A stretch of 64,000 bases of DNA from Nocardioides halotolerans DSM 19273 (GCF_000422805.1 NZ_KE383923.1:560773-624772), one strand, 5' to 3'; shown: positions 24,598 to 34,202, numbered from the stretch's first letter. A program made the numbers and translations. Notes: generated by a model not told the origin, from the sequence alone.

Positions 24598-25833
24598 ATG
24601 GCCCTGGAGACGTCCGCGCAGTCCCCTGCGCCGGTGCGCCAGATCGCCAACCTGATCTCCCAGTACGTCGACCGGCTCGGCGCGGTGTGGGTCGAGGGCC
24701 AGATCGCCCAGATCAGCCGGCGGCCCGGCCTCCAGACCGTCTTCATGACGCTGCGCGACGCCGTGGCCGACATCTCGGTGCCGCTGACGGCCCCGCGCCA
24801 GACGATCGACAGCCTGGCGACCCCGCTCGTCGAGGGCGCCAGCGTGGTGGTGCTCGCCAAGCCGTCCTACTACGCCAACCGGGGGTCGTTCTCGCTGTCC
24901 GTGCGCGAGATCCGGATGGTCGGCCTGGGCGAGCTGCTGGCCAGGCTCGAGCGGCGCCGTCAGCTGCTCGCGGCCGAGGGGCTGTTCGCCCGCGAGCTGA
25001 AGCGGTCGCTGCCGTTCCTCCCGCACCGCGTCGGCCTGGTCACCGCGCCCGAGTCCGCGGCCGAGCGCGACGTGCTCGACAACGCCCGCCGGCGCTGGCC
25101 CCACGTCGCCTGGGAGGTCGCCCACGCCACCATGCAGGGCCAGCGGGCGGCCGCCGAGGTGATGGAGGCGCTGGGCCGCCTCGAGCGGCACGCCGAGGTC
25201 GACGTCATCGTCGTCGCACGCGGCGGCGGCTCGGTCGAGGACCTGCTGCCGTTCTCCGACGAGGCGCTGATCCGCGCGGTCCACGCGATGCGCACCCCCG
25301 TCGTCTCCGCCATCGGCCACGAGCAGGACCAACCCCTGCTCGACCTGGTCGCCGACGTCCGCGCGTCGACCCCGACCGACGCCGCCAAGCTCGTCGTCCC
25401 CGACGTCGCCGAGGAGCTCCGGCTCGTCGACGCGGCCCGTGACCGGCTGCGACACGTCCTCGGCGGCTGGCTCGCCCGCGAGCAGGCCGGGCTCGACGCC
25501 CTCCGGTCGCGGCCCGTGCTCGGCGACCCCCGCGGCCTGCTCGACGAGCGAGGCGCCGAGGTCCGCGAGCTGCGCGAGCGCGCCCGCCGCACGCTCGGTC
25601 ACCGCCTCGACCGAGCCCACGACGACATCGCCCACCACCGCGCCCGCGCGCGCGGCCTGTCGCCGCTGGCCACCCTCGAGCGCGGCTACGCCGTCCTCCA
25701 AGACGCCGACGGCCACGTCGTCACCTCCGTCGCCGACCTCACGCCGAAGGCCCCGATCAGCGTGCGCGTGGCCGACGGCCGCGTCCACGCCACCACGACC
25801 CGCACCGAGCAACTGGATGAGAGCGATGGCTGA
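24598..25833 (+). CDS. xseA: exodeoxyribonuclease VII large subunit
   Basis: 411 residues: an N-terminal OB-fold domain ([20 protein letters not shown]), then the catalytic domain with [15 protein letters not shown] and the [15 protein letters not shown] signature, [13 protein letters not shown] and [12 protein letters not shown], followed by a coiled-coil and [12 protein letters not shown] end. With XseB it forms the single-strand-specific exonuclease VII. A TAATCT hexamer lies eight bases before the ATG. The last codons overlap the xseB start by eight bases. Confidence 0.96.
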   Translation: MALETSAQSPAPVRQIANLISQYVDRLGAVWVEGQIAQISRRPGLQTVFMTLRDAVADISVPLTAPRQTIDSLATPLVEGASVVVLAKPSYYANRGSFSLSVREIRMVGLGELLARLERRRQLLAAEGLFARELKRSLPFLPHRVGLVTAPESAAERDVLDNARRRWPHVAWEVAHATMQGQRAAAEVMEALGRLERHAEVDVIVVARGGGSVEDLLPFSDEALIRAVHAMRTPVVSAIGHEQDQPLLDLVADVRASTPTDAAKLVVPDVAEELRLVDAARDRLRHVLGGWLAREQAGLDALRSRPVLGDPRGLLDERGAEVRELRERARRTLGHRLDRAHDDIAHHRARARGLSPLATLERGYAVLQDADGHVVTSVADLTPKAPISVRVADGRVHATTTRTEQLDESDG

Positions 25834-26053
25834 CAAGAAGCCCACGACCCCGGAGCAGGACCTGTCCTACGAGGCCGCCCGCGAGGAGCTCGTCGAGACC
25901 GTCCGCCGCCTCGAGGCCGGCGGCACCACCCTCGAGGAGTCACTCGCCCTCTGGGAGCGCGGCGAGCAGCTCGCCACCATCTGCCAGCAGTGGCTCGACG
26001 GCGTCCGCAAGCGCCTCGACGAGACCCTCGAGGCCGACGACACCGACTCCTAG
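25826..26053 (+). CDS. xseB: exodeoxyribonuclease VII small subunit
   Basis: 75 residues, too small for activity alone; it binds XseA. The core [20 protein letters not shown] followed by [16 protein letters not shown] is diagnostic of XseB. The ATG at 25826 lies inside the end of xseA (ATGGCTGA), so translation is coupled. A repeat-rich stretch follows. Confidence 0.95.
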   Translation: MADKKPTTPEQDLSYEAAREELVETVRRLEAGGTTLEESLALWERGEQLATICQQWLDGVRKRLDETLEADDTDS

Positions 26054-26073
26054 CGACACCCTCTGCAGGGAAG

Positions 26074-26205
26074 GCACCCGCTCGCCCACCGCTGATCGAG
26101 CCTGTCGAGATCACCGCAAGGAAGGCACCGCGCCGAGCGGCTCCCAGCACCGTCTGCGGCCGTCTCGACGAGCTCGACGAACGGTGGGCCGGTCCCAGCG
26201 CGGAG
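26074..26205. repeat. dispersed intergenic repeat, second family (copy 1)
   Basis: Between xseB and the convergent DUF4245 gene. It contains GATCGAGCCTGTCGAGATC, CCGCAAGGAAGGCACC (26114-26129; repeated exactly at 59972-59987) and CGTCTCGACGAGCTCGACGA, whose arms pair loosely with the first. Related pieces occur at 55244-55312 and 59909-60064. The stretch probably also carries the transcription end of xseAB. Confidence 0.6.
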
Positions 26206-26239
26206 GCTTCGCCGACAGGACGGCGGGCCAGGGGCCTGC

Positions 26240-26893
26240 CTAGGAGAACTCGTCGGTGTCGCAGTCGTTGGCCGCGACGCCGGACGGCACCGGGTCGAGG
26301 GTGAGCGACTGCAGCACCGTCTCCTGGTCGGCGACCGGGGCCGAGCCGTAGACGAGCAGCGTCTGCCCCGCGAGGGGGCCGGACTCCAGGACCGTCGAGA
26401 ACGCGTGGTCGCCGCCGGAGTCCGACCAGGTCTGCCACGAGGTCGCGCCGAGCCCGTTGGCCGGCGCGGCGTCCTCGCCCTGGCGCGCGTTCTCGTCGAC
26501 GTAGTCCGACAGCAGGTCGTCGACGTCGCCCTTCTGCTGGACCACGCCGACGAACGCGTCGCGGTCGGTGAGCAGGCCGACGCGCCACTGCGGCGGGTTG
26601 CCGCGCGCGAAGTGGATCACGTTGGCCCGCCACCCCGAGGGCAGCTCGCGCGGGTAGGCGACGGTCACGTCCGCGCCCTGGAGGTAGGCGACGCAGGAGG
26701 CGTAGTCGACGTCCGGGTCGAGGTCCGGCTGGTCGCGGGTGAGCGCCCGGAAGCCGACGTACGCCGCCACGAAGAGGACGGTCGCGACCATCGCCGCGAG
26801 CAGCCCGCGGAAGCTCCGGTCGTAGCGGCTGGGCCGCTCGGGCGCCGGGTCGGGTGTCGCCGACGGATCCTCGCTCACACCATTTATCTTCAC
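26240..26893 (-). CDS. DUF4245 domain membrane protein
   Basis: About 217 residues: a proline-rich N-terminal cytoplasmic part, a single transmembrane helix (LLAAMVATVLFVAAYVGFRAL), then an extracytoplasmic domain with PRELPSGWRANVI and TSWQTWSDSGGDHAF, which match DUF4245. The function is unknown. The family is found beside glpX in several actinobacteria. GTG 26893 follows GAGG at suitable distance; GTG 26878 is a shorter alternative. It diverges from the TIR-STAND gene. Confidence 0.8.
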   Translation of the reverse strand: MKINGVSEDPSATPDPAPERPSRYDRSFRGLLAAMVATVLFVAAYVGFRALTRDQPDLDPDVDYASCVAYLQGADVTVAYPRELPSGWRANVIHFARGNPPQWRVGLLTDRDAFVGVVQQKGDVDDLLSDYVDENARQGEDAAPANGLGATSWQTWSDSGGDHAFSTVLESGPLAGQTLLVYGSAPVADQETVLQSLTLDPVPSGVAANDCDTDEFS

Positions 26894-26965
26894 AGGCGTC
26901 ACCTCAGCGGTGATGATGGCCCGGCTGCCTGGCCGGCAGCACCGGGACCGAGGGGGAGGTGAGTG

Positions 26966-29900
26966 GTGGCGCAGCTGTTCGTCTCCCACTCCTCCGCCGA
27001 CAACGCGCTCGCGGCGAGCGTGAAGGACTGCTTGGCCGAGCTGGGCTACGAGTCGGTGTTCCTCGACTTCGACCCGACCGGCGGGCTGATCCCCGGGCAG
27101 GCCTGGCGCGACCAGCTGTTCACCAACCTCGACGCCTGCGACGCGGTGGTGTTCATCACCACGCCGAAGTCCAACGCCAGCCAGTGGTGCCACTCCGAGC
27201 TGGCGCTGACCCGGTGGCTGCGCAAGCCGATCCTCGCGCTGCTGGTCGACCACTGCGACCCGCACCCGCTCACCGCCGACCTGCAGGGCCTGCACATCAC
27301 CTCGGAGACCATCGACCGCGAACGCGTCCGCGCGGCCCTGACCGCGCTCGGCCTCGACCAGGAGGCCCGCTGGGACGCCTCGCGGTCGCCGTACCCCGGC
27401 CTGCGCGCCTTCGACGAGTCGTACGCCGCGGTGTTCTTCGGCCGCGACCGCCAGATCGACCAGCTCCGCCAGCTCGTCGACCCGCCGAGCCGCAGCCGCG
27501 AAGGCGCGATCATCCCCGTCCTCGGCCCGTCGGGCAGCGGCAAGTCGTCGTTGGTCCGGGCCGGGCTGGTGCCCGCGCTCCGGACCACCCCCGACTGGGT
27601 CATCACCGAGCCGTGGACGCCGTCGGACGTGCCGCTCGCCGAGATGTCGCTCGCGCTCGCCCACGCCGCGAAGCTCCACGGCGCCGACCTCGACGCCGAC
27701 CGCTGCCAGCAGCTGCTGACCAGCTCCGGCGGCATGGCCGACTACGTCCGCGAGCTGCGCGAGGCCGGCAAGGGCTCCGCCGACACCAAGATCCTGGTCG
27801 TGGTCGACCAGGCCGAGGAGCTGGTCACGATGACGCCGGCCGCCGAGCGGCAGGCGTTCCTCGAGGCGCTGACGACCAGCTGCACCGCCCCGTCACCGCT
27901 GCGCGTGGTGATGACCGCCCGCACCGACATGTGGGACAAGGTGGCGGCCGAGACCGGCAAGTTCGCGATGTCGGTGGCGCCGACCGTGCTCCACGTCCCG
28001 CCGCTGACCCGCGCCGACCTTGCCGAGGTGGTCAGCGAGCCGGCCCGGCGCTCGCACCTCACGCTCGAGGACGGCCTGGTGCAGCGCCTCGTCGACGACA
28101 CGGGCTCCGGCGACGCGCTGCCGCTGCTGGCGTTCACCCTGGCCCGGCTGGCCGCCGACGCCGAGGACGGCCGCATCACGCACGCCGAGTACGACGCCAT
28201 CGGCGGCGTGAAGGGCGCGATCGCCTCGCGCGCGAGCGAGGTCGCCACGGTCGGGCGCACCGAGGAGCAGGTCGCGGAGGCGATCCTCCACCTCGTCAGC
28301 CTGACCGACGAGACCCCGCATAAGCGGCTCGCGCACGCCGCCGACGTCTCGCCGGAGCACCGCGAGATCCTCGACGACCTCGTCGACGCCCGCCTCGTCG
28401 TGATCAACGAGGTCAACGACCAGCAGGTCTACGCCCCCGCCCACGAGTCGCTGTTCTCGGCCTGGCCGCCGCTCGTCGCGATGATCGAGCACCGCCGCGA
28501 CGACCTGGTGCTCCGCGCCCGCCTCGAGCGCCGCGCCGCCGACTGGAAGGACGCCGGCGCGACCGCGTCCGGCCTGCTGTCCGGCCTCGAGCTCGAGCAG
28601 GCCCGCGACTGGCAGGGCCGCAGCGCCGGCATGTCGACCCCCGACGTCGCTGCGTACGTCGCTGCGTCCGGCGAGCGCCAGCGAAGGGCCAGGATCATGC
28701 GGGCGGCCGCCGGCGCGGTCGCGGCCGTCCTGGTGACCGCGCTGGTGATCACGCTGCTGGTCAACTCGCGGACCAACCACCGGCTGGCCGAGACCTCGAA
28801 GCGGCAGGCGACCGACTCGCGGGTCGCCGAGCTCGCGGCGGTCGCGCTGGGCCAGCAGACCAAGGACCCGGTGGCGGCCGCGATCGCGCTGGTCGAGGGG
28901 CTGGAGCTCGACCCCGACTCCAAGCGGCTCCGCGACCAGGCGAAGGCGCTGCTGACCGCCCCCGGGCGCGACGTGCTGCAGAGCGACGGCGCCACCGTCG
29001 TCGCGGCCGGCCCGATCGCGCTGACCGCCGGCTCCGGCGAGGTCAAGGTCTGGGACCTCGCCAGCGGCAGCAGCGTCGGCACGCTCCCGAGCGCCGCCGC
29101 GACCGGGTTGCGCCCCGACGGCCGGATCGTGGTGCTGTCGCTGGCCGACGGCCTGCAGAGCTACGACCTCGGGAACGGCGCACCGGAGGAGCTCTCGGCG
29201 TTCGGCAGCCCGGCGAGCACCGTCGTGTTCTCCCCCGACGGGGCGATCCTGCTGGAGGTCACCCGCACCCAGGTCCTGCTGTGGGACATGCGCGACCCGA
29301 CCGCGCCCCAGCTGGCCGGCACCTGGCTCGCACCTCCGCGGCCGCTGAACGCCGTCGCCCTGCTCGACGACGGCACGGTCCTGGCGTCGTCCGGTCAGGC
29401 GCTGCTCTCCTCGTGGGCCGGGCTCGACGGCGGCCAGACCACCACGATCCAGCAGCGCCTCGACCCCCAGCTCAACCCGTCGGTGATCGTCCCCGACAGG
29501 GCCGGCAGCCGGGCCCTGATCTCCGGCCCCGCGGTCTCGACCGGCCAGCCCCTGATCGACCTGCGCACCGGCCGGATCGTCCAGTCGTTCCGCGCCTCGG
29601 GCGGCGACTACGAGTTCAGCAACGTGCTGGCCACCACCTGGACGTCCTCGATGGACGCCGCCGGCGAACGCGTCGTGGCCTTCGACCTCGCCGGCCGCGG
29701 CTTCCTCTTCGACGCCCAGGACGGCTCCTACCTCAACACCCTGATCGGGCACGGCGACCTCGTGCAGCGGGCCCAGTTCACCTCCGACGGGCTCCTCGTC
29801 TCCGCGGGACTCGACGGCACGGTGCGCACGTGGGACCCGGACGCCGCGGACATCGACACCTCCGGCTCCCTCGTCGAGGCGCTCTGCAGCGCGTTCGGGC

Positions 29901-30040
29901 CGCGGATGGACGCCGGCAGCTGGACCCTGGCGATGGGCAAGGCGTCCTTCGACTCGCCCTGCCCGGCCCCGGCGGCAGTGCCCGAGCCCGCACCGCTCGA
30001 GGTGCGCAGCGACTTCCTAGAGGCGGTGAGCCGAGGCTGA
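26966..30040 (+). CDS. TIR-nSTAND ATPase-transmembrane-beta-propeller protein (putative NADase sensor)
   Basis: 1024 residues in four modules. Residues 1-130: TIR domain (LFVSHSSADN at the start) with the catalytic glutamate motif SQWCHSEL (Glu78), as in NAD-hydrolysing TIRs. About 145-520: nSTAND1 NTPase, with Walker A GPSGSGKSSLVRAG (Lys193) and Walker B ILVVVDQAEE, then helical winged and oligomerisation regions. About 577-599: one transmembrane helix. About 640-1000: degenerate WD40-like blades (VKVWDLASG, VLLWDMRD, GTVRTWDPD). Known proteins of this layout sense a trigger through the repeat domain, oligomerise and act through the effector, often in phage defence. GTG 26966 follows GGGGGAGG at six bases. 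It is coupled to the next gene. Confidence 0.88.
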   Translation: MAQLFVSHSSADNALAASVKDCLAELGYESVFLDFDPTGGLIPGQAWRDQLFTNLDACDAVVFITTPKSNASQWCHSELALTRWLRKPILALLVDHCDPHPLTADLQGLHITSETIDRERVRAALTALGLDQEARWDASRSPYPGLRAFDESYAAVFFGRDRQIDQLRQLVDPPSRSREGAIIPVLGPSGSGKSSLVRAGLVPALRTTPDWVITEPWTPSDVPLAEMSLALAHAAKLHGADLDADRCQQLLTSSGGMADYVRELREAGKGSADTKILVVVDQAEELVTMTPAAERQAFLEALTTSCTAPSPLRVVMTARTDMWDKVAAETGKFAMSVAPTVLHVPPLTRADLAEVVSEPARRSHLTLEDGLVQRLVDDTGSGDALPLLAFTLARLAADAEDGRITHAEYDAIGGVKGAIASRASEVATVGRTEEQVAEAILHLVSLTDETPHKRLAHAADVSPEHREILDDLVDARLVVINEVNDQQVYAPAHESLFSAWPPLVAMIEHRRDDLVLRARLERRAADWKDAGATASGLLSGLELEQARDWQGRSAGMSTPDVAAYVAASGERQRRARIMRAAAGAVAAVLVTALVITLLVNSRTNHRLAETSKRQATDSRVAELAAVALGQQTKDPVAAAIALVEGLELDPDSKRLRDQAKALLTAPGRDVLQSDGATVVAAGPIALTAGSGEVKVWDLASGSSVGTLPSAAATGLRPDGRIVVLSLADGLQSYDLGNGAPEELSAFGSPASTVVFSPDGAILLEVTRTQVLLWDMRDPTAPQLAGTWLAPPRPLNAVALLDDGTVLASSGQALLSSWAGLDGGQTTTIQQRLDPQLNPSVIVPDRAGSRALISGPAVSTGQPLIDLRTGRIVQSFRASGGDYEFSNVLATTWTSSMDAAGERVVAFDLAGRGFLFDAQDGSYLNTLIGHGDLVQRAQFTSDGLLVSAGLDGTVRTWDPDAADIDTSGSLVEALCSAFGPRMDAGSWTLAMGKASFDSPCPAPAAVPEPAPLEVRSDFLEAVSRG

Positions 30041-31281
30041 CCGCGGCCCTCGCGGACGCGGTCGCCCTGGCCGCCCTGGGCGCCCTGCTCGTCACCGCGA
30101 TCCTCCACCTGCCCTGGCGCCAGGAGGCCGGCGTCGCGGTCGCAGCCGGCGTCGCGGTGCTCGCCACCGGCCTGGTGGACCGGCACGCGCTGGTCGACAC
30201 AGTCCGCGAGCTGTTCCCCGTCGTCGTCTTCTTGGTCACGATCCTCGTCGTCGCCGACGTGTGCGCCCGCGCGGGCGTGTTCGCGGCCGCGGCCCGGCTC
30301 GTGGGCCGTGCCGGTGGCGGCCGGCCGGACCGGTTGCTGCTCGGCGTCTTCCTGCTCGCCGCGCTCGTCACCGCGGTGCTCAGCCTCGACGCGACCGTCG
30401 TGCTGCTCACGCCGATCGTCGTCGGAGCCGCGGCCGCGCTCGGCACCTCCTACCGCCCGGGCGCGTTCGCCTGCCTGCGGATGGCGAACTCCGCCTCGCT
30501 GCTGCTCCCGGTCTCCAACCTCACCAACCTCCTCGCACTCCCCCACCTCGACCTCGACTTCGTCGGCTTCGCGGCCCGGATGGCGCCGGTGCTGCTCGTC
30601 GTCCTCGTCGTGGAGTACGTCGGCCTGCGGCTGCTGTTCCGCGGCGAGCTCACGACCCAGCAGCCCGAGCACGGTGACGTCGACGGCCCGCCGGTGCCAC
30701 TGGTGCCCGTGGTGGTGGTCGCGCTCATGCTCGTGGCCTTCGCGGTGCTCTCGCGCTGGGACGTCGCCCCGGCGTGGGCATCGTCGGGGGCGGCGCTCGT
30801 GCTCGTGGTCTGGGCCGGCGCGCGCCGGCTGGTCCGGCCGCGCGACGTCGCCCGGGCCGCCCACCCGTCGTTCGCCCTGCTGGTGGTGGCGCTCGGCCTG
30901 GCGGTCGCGGCGGTGGCCGACGGCTTCCTGGGTGACCTGGTCGCTCGGCTGGTGCCGGACAGCACGTCGTTCCTCGCCCTGCTCGCCGTTGCCGTGCTCG
31001 CGACCGTGCTCGCGAGCCTGCTCACCAACCTCTCGGCGACGATCCTGCTCGTGCCGATGGTGGCCCCGCTCGGCACGACCGCCGTGCTGGCGGCGCTGCT
31101 CGGGCTCAACATCGGCTCCGGGCTGACGTGGACGGGGTCGCTTGCCAACCTGCTGTGGCGTCGCACCCTCGCCCGGGCCGGGCGGCGGGTGAGCAACGCG
31201 GCGTTCCACCGCGTCTCGCTGGCGATCACCCCGGCCTCACTGCTCCTCGGGGTGGGAACCCTCTCCCTGGTGTCCCGTTAG
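30037..31281 (+). CDS. SLC13/ArsB-type permease, translationally coupled to the TIR-STAND gene
   Basis: About 414 residues with around eleven hydrophobic helices. The segments LSLDATVVLLTPIVVGAA and ANSASLLLPVSNLTNLL are typical of the ion-transporter superfamily that contains ArsB, CitMHS and SLC13, where NSAS/SNLTN loops bind the substrate or cation. The substrate (arsenite, dicarboxylate, sulfate) cannot be told. No ATG, GTG or TTG exists in frame near the start; the best start is CTG at 30037, which overlaps the upstream TGA (CTGA), so translation should re-initiate there. A GTG start further in would lose the first helices. Confidence 0.75.
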   Translation: MTAALADAVALAALGALLVTAILHLPWRQEAGVAVAAGVAVLATGLVDRHALVDTVRELFPVVVFLVTILVVADVCARAGVFAAAARLVGRAGGGRPDRLLLGVFLLAALVTAVLSLDATVVLLTPIVVGAAAALGTSYRPGAFACLRMANSASLLLPVSNLTNLLALPHLDLDFVGFAARMAPVLLVVLVVEYVGLRLLFRGELTTQQPEHGDVDGPPVPLVPVVVVALMLVAFAVLSRWDVAPAWASSGAALVLVVWAGARRLVRPRDVARAAHPSFALLVVALGLAVAAVADGFLGDLVARLVPDSTSFLALLAVAVLATVLASLLTNLSATILLVPMVAPLGTTAVLAALLGLNIGSGLTWTGSLANLLWRRTLARAGRRVSNAAFHRVSLAITPASLLLGVGTLSLVSR

Positions 31282-31290
31282 GCTCCGGGC

Positions 31291-32310
31291 ATGGAGCCCG
31301 ACAGCCTGGTCCCCCTCCCCCAGTCGCCGGACCGCAACCTCGCCCTCGAGCTGGTCCGGGTGACCGAGGCCGCGGCGATGGCGGCCGCCCGATGGGTCGG
31401 CCGGGGCGACAAGAACGGCGCCGACGCCGTCGCGGTCAACGCGATGCGGGTGATGATCGCGACCATCGGCATGGACGGCGTCGTGGTCATCGGCGAGGGC
31501 GAGAAGGACAACGCGCCGATGCTCTACAACGGCGAGCGGGTGGGCGACGGCACCGGCCCGGAGTGCGACGTCGCCGTGGACCCGATCGACGGCACCACAC
31601 TGACGGCCAAGGGCATGAGCAACGCCGTCGCGGTGCTCGCGGTGGCCCCGCGCGGCTCGATGTACGACCCGTCCGCCGTCTTCTACATGGAGAAGCTCGT
31701 GACCGGCCCCGAGGCGGCCGACGTCGTCGACCTGCGCTACCCCGTGGCCGAGAACATCCACCAGGTCGCGAAGGCCAAGGGCACCAAGCCCGAGGACATC
31801 ACCGTGGTCGTCCTCGACCGGCCCCGCCACCAGCACCTGGTCGAGGAGATCCGCGCGACCGGGGCCCGGATCAAGTTCATCGTCGACGGCGACGTCGCGG
31901 GCGCGATCTCCGCGGCCCGCCCGGGCAGCGGCGTCGACCTGCTGCTCGGCACCGGCGGCACGCCCGAGGGGATCATCGCGGCGTGCGCGATGAAGTGCAC
32001 CGGCGGCGTCATCCAGGCCCAGCTGCGCCCGCAGGACGACGCCGAGCGGCAGAAGGCGCTCGACGCCGGCCACAACCTCGACCCCGACCACGTCCTCACC
32101 ACCGACGACCTGGTCACCGGCGACGACTGCTTCTTCGTCGCCACCGGCATCACCGACGGCGACCTGATGAGCGGGGTCCGCTACCGCGCGGGCGGCTGCA
32201 CCACCGACTCGCTCGTGATGCGCTCGCGCAGCGGCACCATCCGCTCGATCAAGAGCGAGCACCAGCTCTCGAAGCTACGCGCTTTCTCCGCGATCGACTT
32301 CGAGCACTGA
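31291..32310 (+). CDS. glpX: fructose-1,6-bisphosphatase class II
   Basis: 339 residues; hydrolyses fructose 1,6-bisphosphate to fructose 6-phosphate for gluconeogenesis. GlpX motifs are all visible: [28 protein letters not shown] (metal and phosphate binding), [28 protein letters not shown] and MRSRSGTIR. The ATG at 31291 is exactly six bases after TAGGCT (31279-31284), so it is leaderless and independent of the upstream permease. Its 3' end overlaps a convergent hydrolase gene by 36 bases. Confidence 0.96.
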   Translation: MEPDSLVPLPQSPDRNLALELVRVTEAAAMAAARWVGRGDKNGADAVAVNAMRVMIATIGMDGVVVIGEGEKDNAPMLYNGERVGDGTGPECDVAVDPIDGTTLTAKGMSNAVAVLAVAPRGSMYDPSAVFYMEKLVTGPEAADVVDLRYPVAENIHQVAKAKGTKPEDITVVVLDRPRHQHLVEEIRATGARIKFIVDGDVAGAISAARPGSGVDLLLGTGGTPEGIIAACAMKCTGGVIQAQLRPQDDAERQKALDAGHNLDPDHVLTTDDLVTGDDCFFVATGITDGDLMSGVRYRAGGCTTDSLVMRSRSGTIRSIKSEHQLSKLRAFSAIDFEH

Positions 32311-33150
32311 CCCGGCGTACGCCGGCAGGCGGAGCGCCTCGGTGACCACGTCGATGACCCGCGGGTCGAGCGCCATCCCGACGTGGGAGGCGGTCACCTC
32401 CACCGCGTGCGCCTCCGGGTCGACGCACGCGCGCCAGTCGACGATCGCGTCGCGGCGCGAGTAGATCGCCGTGAACGAGACGTCGGCAGGCACGGGCTGC
32501 CGGCTCTCCTCGAAGCTCTGCCGCGCACAGCTGCCGGCGACGCACTCCTCCGACATCAGCCCCGGCACGCCGGCCCGGCTGAGCCGGACGAGCACCTCGA
32601 CGCCGGTGGTGAGCAGCTCGTGGTGCGCGCCGGGCGCGAGCATCGGGCTACCCATGGTGACGATGCCGGAGATGAGGTCGGGCCGGCGCACGGCCAGGCC
32701 GCGGGCCAGCAGCCCGCCCAGGCTGTGCCCGACGATGTGCACCCGGGTGCCGCGCCGGATCGCGATCGACTCGATGCGGGACTCGAGCTCCGCGGCCGCG
32801 GTGAGCGTGCAGCCGACGTTGGCACGGATGTGGGAGCGGTAGGTGCGGAAGCCGCGGCGGCGCAGGGTCCGGCTCATCGCGCGCAGGGTCAGGTCACCGG
32901 CCATGAACCCCGGGACGAGGATCACCGGCTCCTCGGAGCGGGCCTCGTGACGGGTGGCGTACGACGTGGCCCGGCGCCGGCGGCGCTCCTCGAGCGACCC
33001 CACCGCGAAGCGGCCGGCCTCGAGCAGGACGCTGCCCTCGCGCAGCACCTCGAGGGTCCGGGGACGCGTGAACCCCTCCGGCAGGAGGAAGGAGCCCAGG
33101 GTCCCGGGCGGGTCCTCCTGACGGGAGCCGGTCGACGCTGACTGCCCCAC
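32275..33150 (-). CDS. alpha/beta hydrolase (lipase/PGAP1-like)
   Basis: About 291 residues. The oxyanion region [13 protein letters not shown] precedes the nucleophile elbow [10 protein letters not shown] (Ser of GHSLG); an Asp in [11 protein letters not shown] and His in [11 protein letters not shown] complete the expected triad. It resembles cytoplasmic lipase/esterases with a PGAP1-like lid-less core; no signal peptide is present. The GTG at 33150 is favoured by TAACCT seven bases upstream; in-frame ATGs at 33192 and upstream would overlap the divergent promoter. Convergent overlap with glpX is 36 bases. Confidence 0.75.
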   Translation of the reverse strand: MGQSASTGSRQEDPPGTLGSFLLPEGFTRPRTLEVLREGSVLLEAGRFAVGSLEERRRRRATSYATRHEARSEEPVILVPGFMAGDLTLRAMSRTLRRRGFRTYRSHIRANVGCTLTAAAELESRIESIAIRRGTRVHIVGHSLGGLLARGLAVRRPDLISGIVTMGSPMLAPGAHHELLTTGVEVLVRLSRAGVPGLMSEECVAGSCARQSFEESRQPVPADVSFTAIYSRRDAIVDWRACVDPEAHAVEVTASHVGMALDPRVIDVVTEALRLPAYAGSVLEVDRGESA

Positions 33151-33217
33151 GCACCGGAGGTTACGGCCTGCTGACCTCGAGGCGTCGGACATCGGTCCGT
33201 TTGATTGACTCTGCATC

Positions 33218-34120
33218 GTGACCGTCACCGTTTCCGAGGAGCTCTTCGCCCCGGTCGGGCGTGAGGTGGAGCTCTGCTACCAGACCTTCGGTACCCCGGA
33301 CGAGGAGCCTCTCCTCCTCGTCATGGGTCTCGGCGGTCCGATGACGTGGTGGGACCCCGAGCTGTGCCGGATGCTCGCCCACCGCGGCTTCCACGTGATC
33401 CGCTTCGACAACCGCGACGCAGGGCGCTCCAGCCGCGGCGTCGGCCGGGTCACCCGCGGGATGCTGTTCCGTGCCGCGACCGGCCGGCGGGTGCGGGCGC
33501 CGTACTCCATGAGCGACCTGGCCGCCGACGCGTTCGGGCTCCTCGACCACCTCGGCATCGAGTCCGCCCACGTCTGCGGCGTGTCGATGGGCGGGATGAT
33601 CGCGCAGACGATGGCGATCGAGCACCCCGAGCGGGTGCGGTCGCTGGTGAGCGTCATGTCGACGACCGGCAAGCGGACGGTCGGCTGGCAGCACCCGTCG
33701 CTGCTCCCGAGCCTGCTCGGCCGTCGTGCGGGCCGCGCGGGCTACATCGAAGCGAGCGTGAAGACCTGGAAGCTGATCGGCTCACCCGGCTACCCGGTCT
33801 CCGAGGAGCGCACCCGCGCCGAGGCCGCCGAGACCTACGACCGCGGCGTCACGACCAGCGGCACGCTGCGCCAGATGATGGCGGTGCTCACCCAGCCCAA
33901 CCGCTCGCCGAGGCTGCGCGCCCTCACGATGCCGACGCTGGTCGTGCACGGCCTCAGCGACAAGATGGTGCACCCCTCGGGCGGACGCGCGACCGCGGCC
34001 GCCATCCCCGGCGCCGAGCTGCTGCTCATCGACGGCATGGGCCACGACCTCCCCCCGGCGCTCCACGAGACCTTCGCCGACGCGATCCGCCGCACCGCCG
34101 ACCGCGCACAGGCACGTTGA
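33218..34120 (+). CDS. alpha/beta fold hydrolase
   Basis: 300 residues, cytoplasmic. Oxyanion loop LLLVMGLGGPMTWWDPEL, nucleophile elbow VCGVSMGGMIAQ (Ser in G-V-S-M-G), Asp in HGLSDKMV and His in DGMGHDLPP form a complete catalytic triad. The sequence resembles aclacinomycin methylesterase RdmC and related pimeloyl-type esterases; the substrate is unknown. The GTG at 33218 is the only start clear of the divergent gene. Two palindromic terminators follow. Confidence 0.82.
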   Translation: MTVTVSEELFAPVGREVELCYQTFGTPDEEPLLLVMGLGGPMTWWDPELCRMLAHRGFHVIRFDNRDAGRSSRGVGRVTRGMLFRAATGRRVRAPYSMSDLAADAFGLLDHLGIESAHVCGVSMGGMIAQTMAIEHPERVRSLVSVMSTTGKRTVGWQHPSLLPSLLGRRAGRAGYIEASVKTWKLIGSPGYPVSEERTRAEAAETYDRGVTTSGTLRQMMAVLTQPNRSPRLRALTMPTLVVHGLSDKMVHPSGGRATAAAIPGAELLLIDGMGHDLPPALHETFADAIRRTADRAQAR

Positions 34121-34145
34121 CCCGGCGCGAACTTCGCGCCGGGTC
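34119..34145. terminator. perfect palindromic terminator, copy 1
   Basis: GACCCGGCGCGAA and TTCGCGCCGGGTC are separated by one base, giving a 13-bp perfect stem (with the innermost pairs opened as loop). It begins within the stop codon of the hydrolase gene. Confidence 0.85.
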
Positions 34146-34169
34146 GACGTAGTGGGTCCGTCTCAGGTC

Positions 34170-34196
34170 GACCCGGCGCGAAGTTCGCGCCGGGTC
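34170..34196. terminator. perfect palindromic terminator, copy 2
   Basis: The same 13-bp arms as at 34119-34145, with the central C changed to G, i.e. the inverse-complement copy of the first. It lies just past the stop of the convergent ABC ATPase (34203), so each gene has its own copy. Confidence 0.85.
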
Positions 34197-34202
34197 AACG
34201 TC

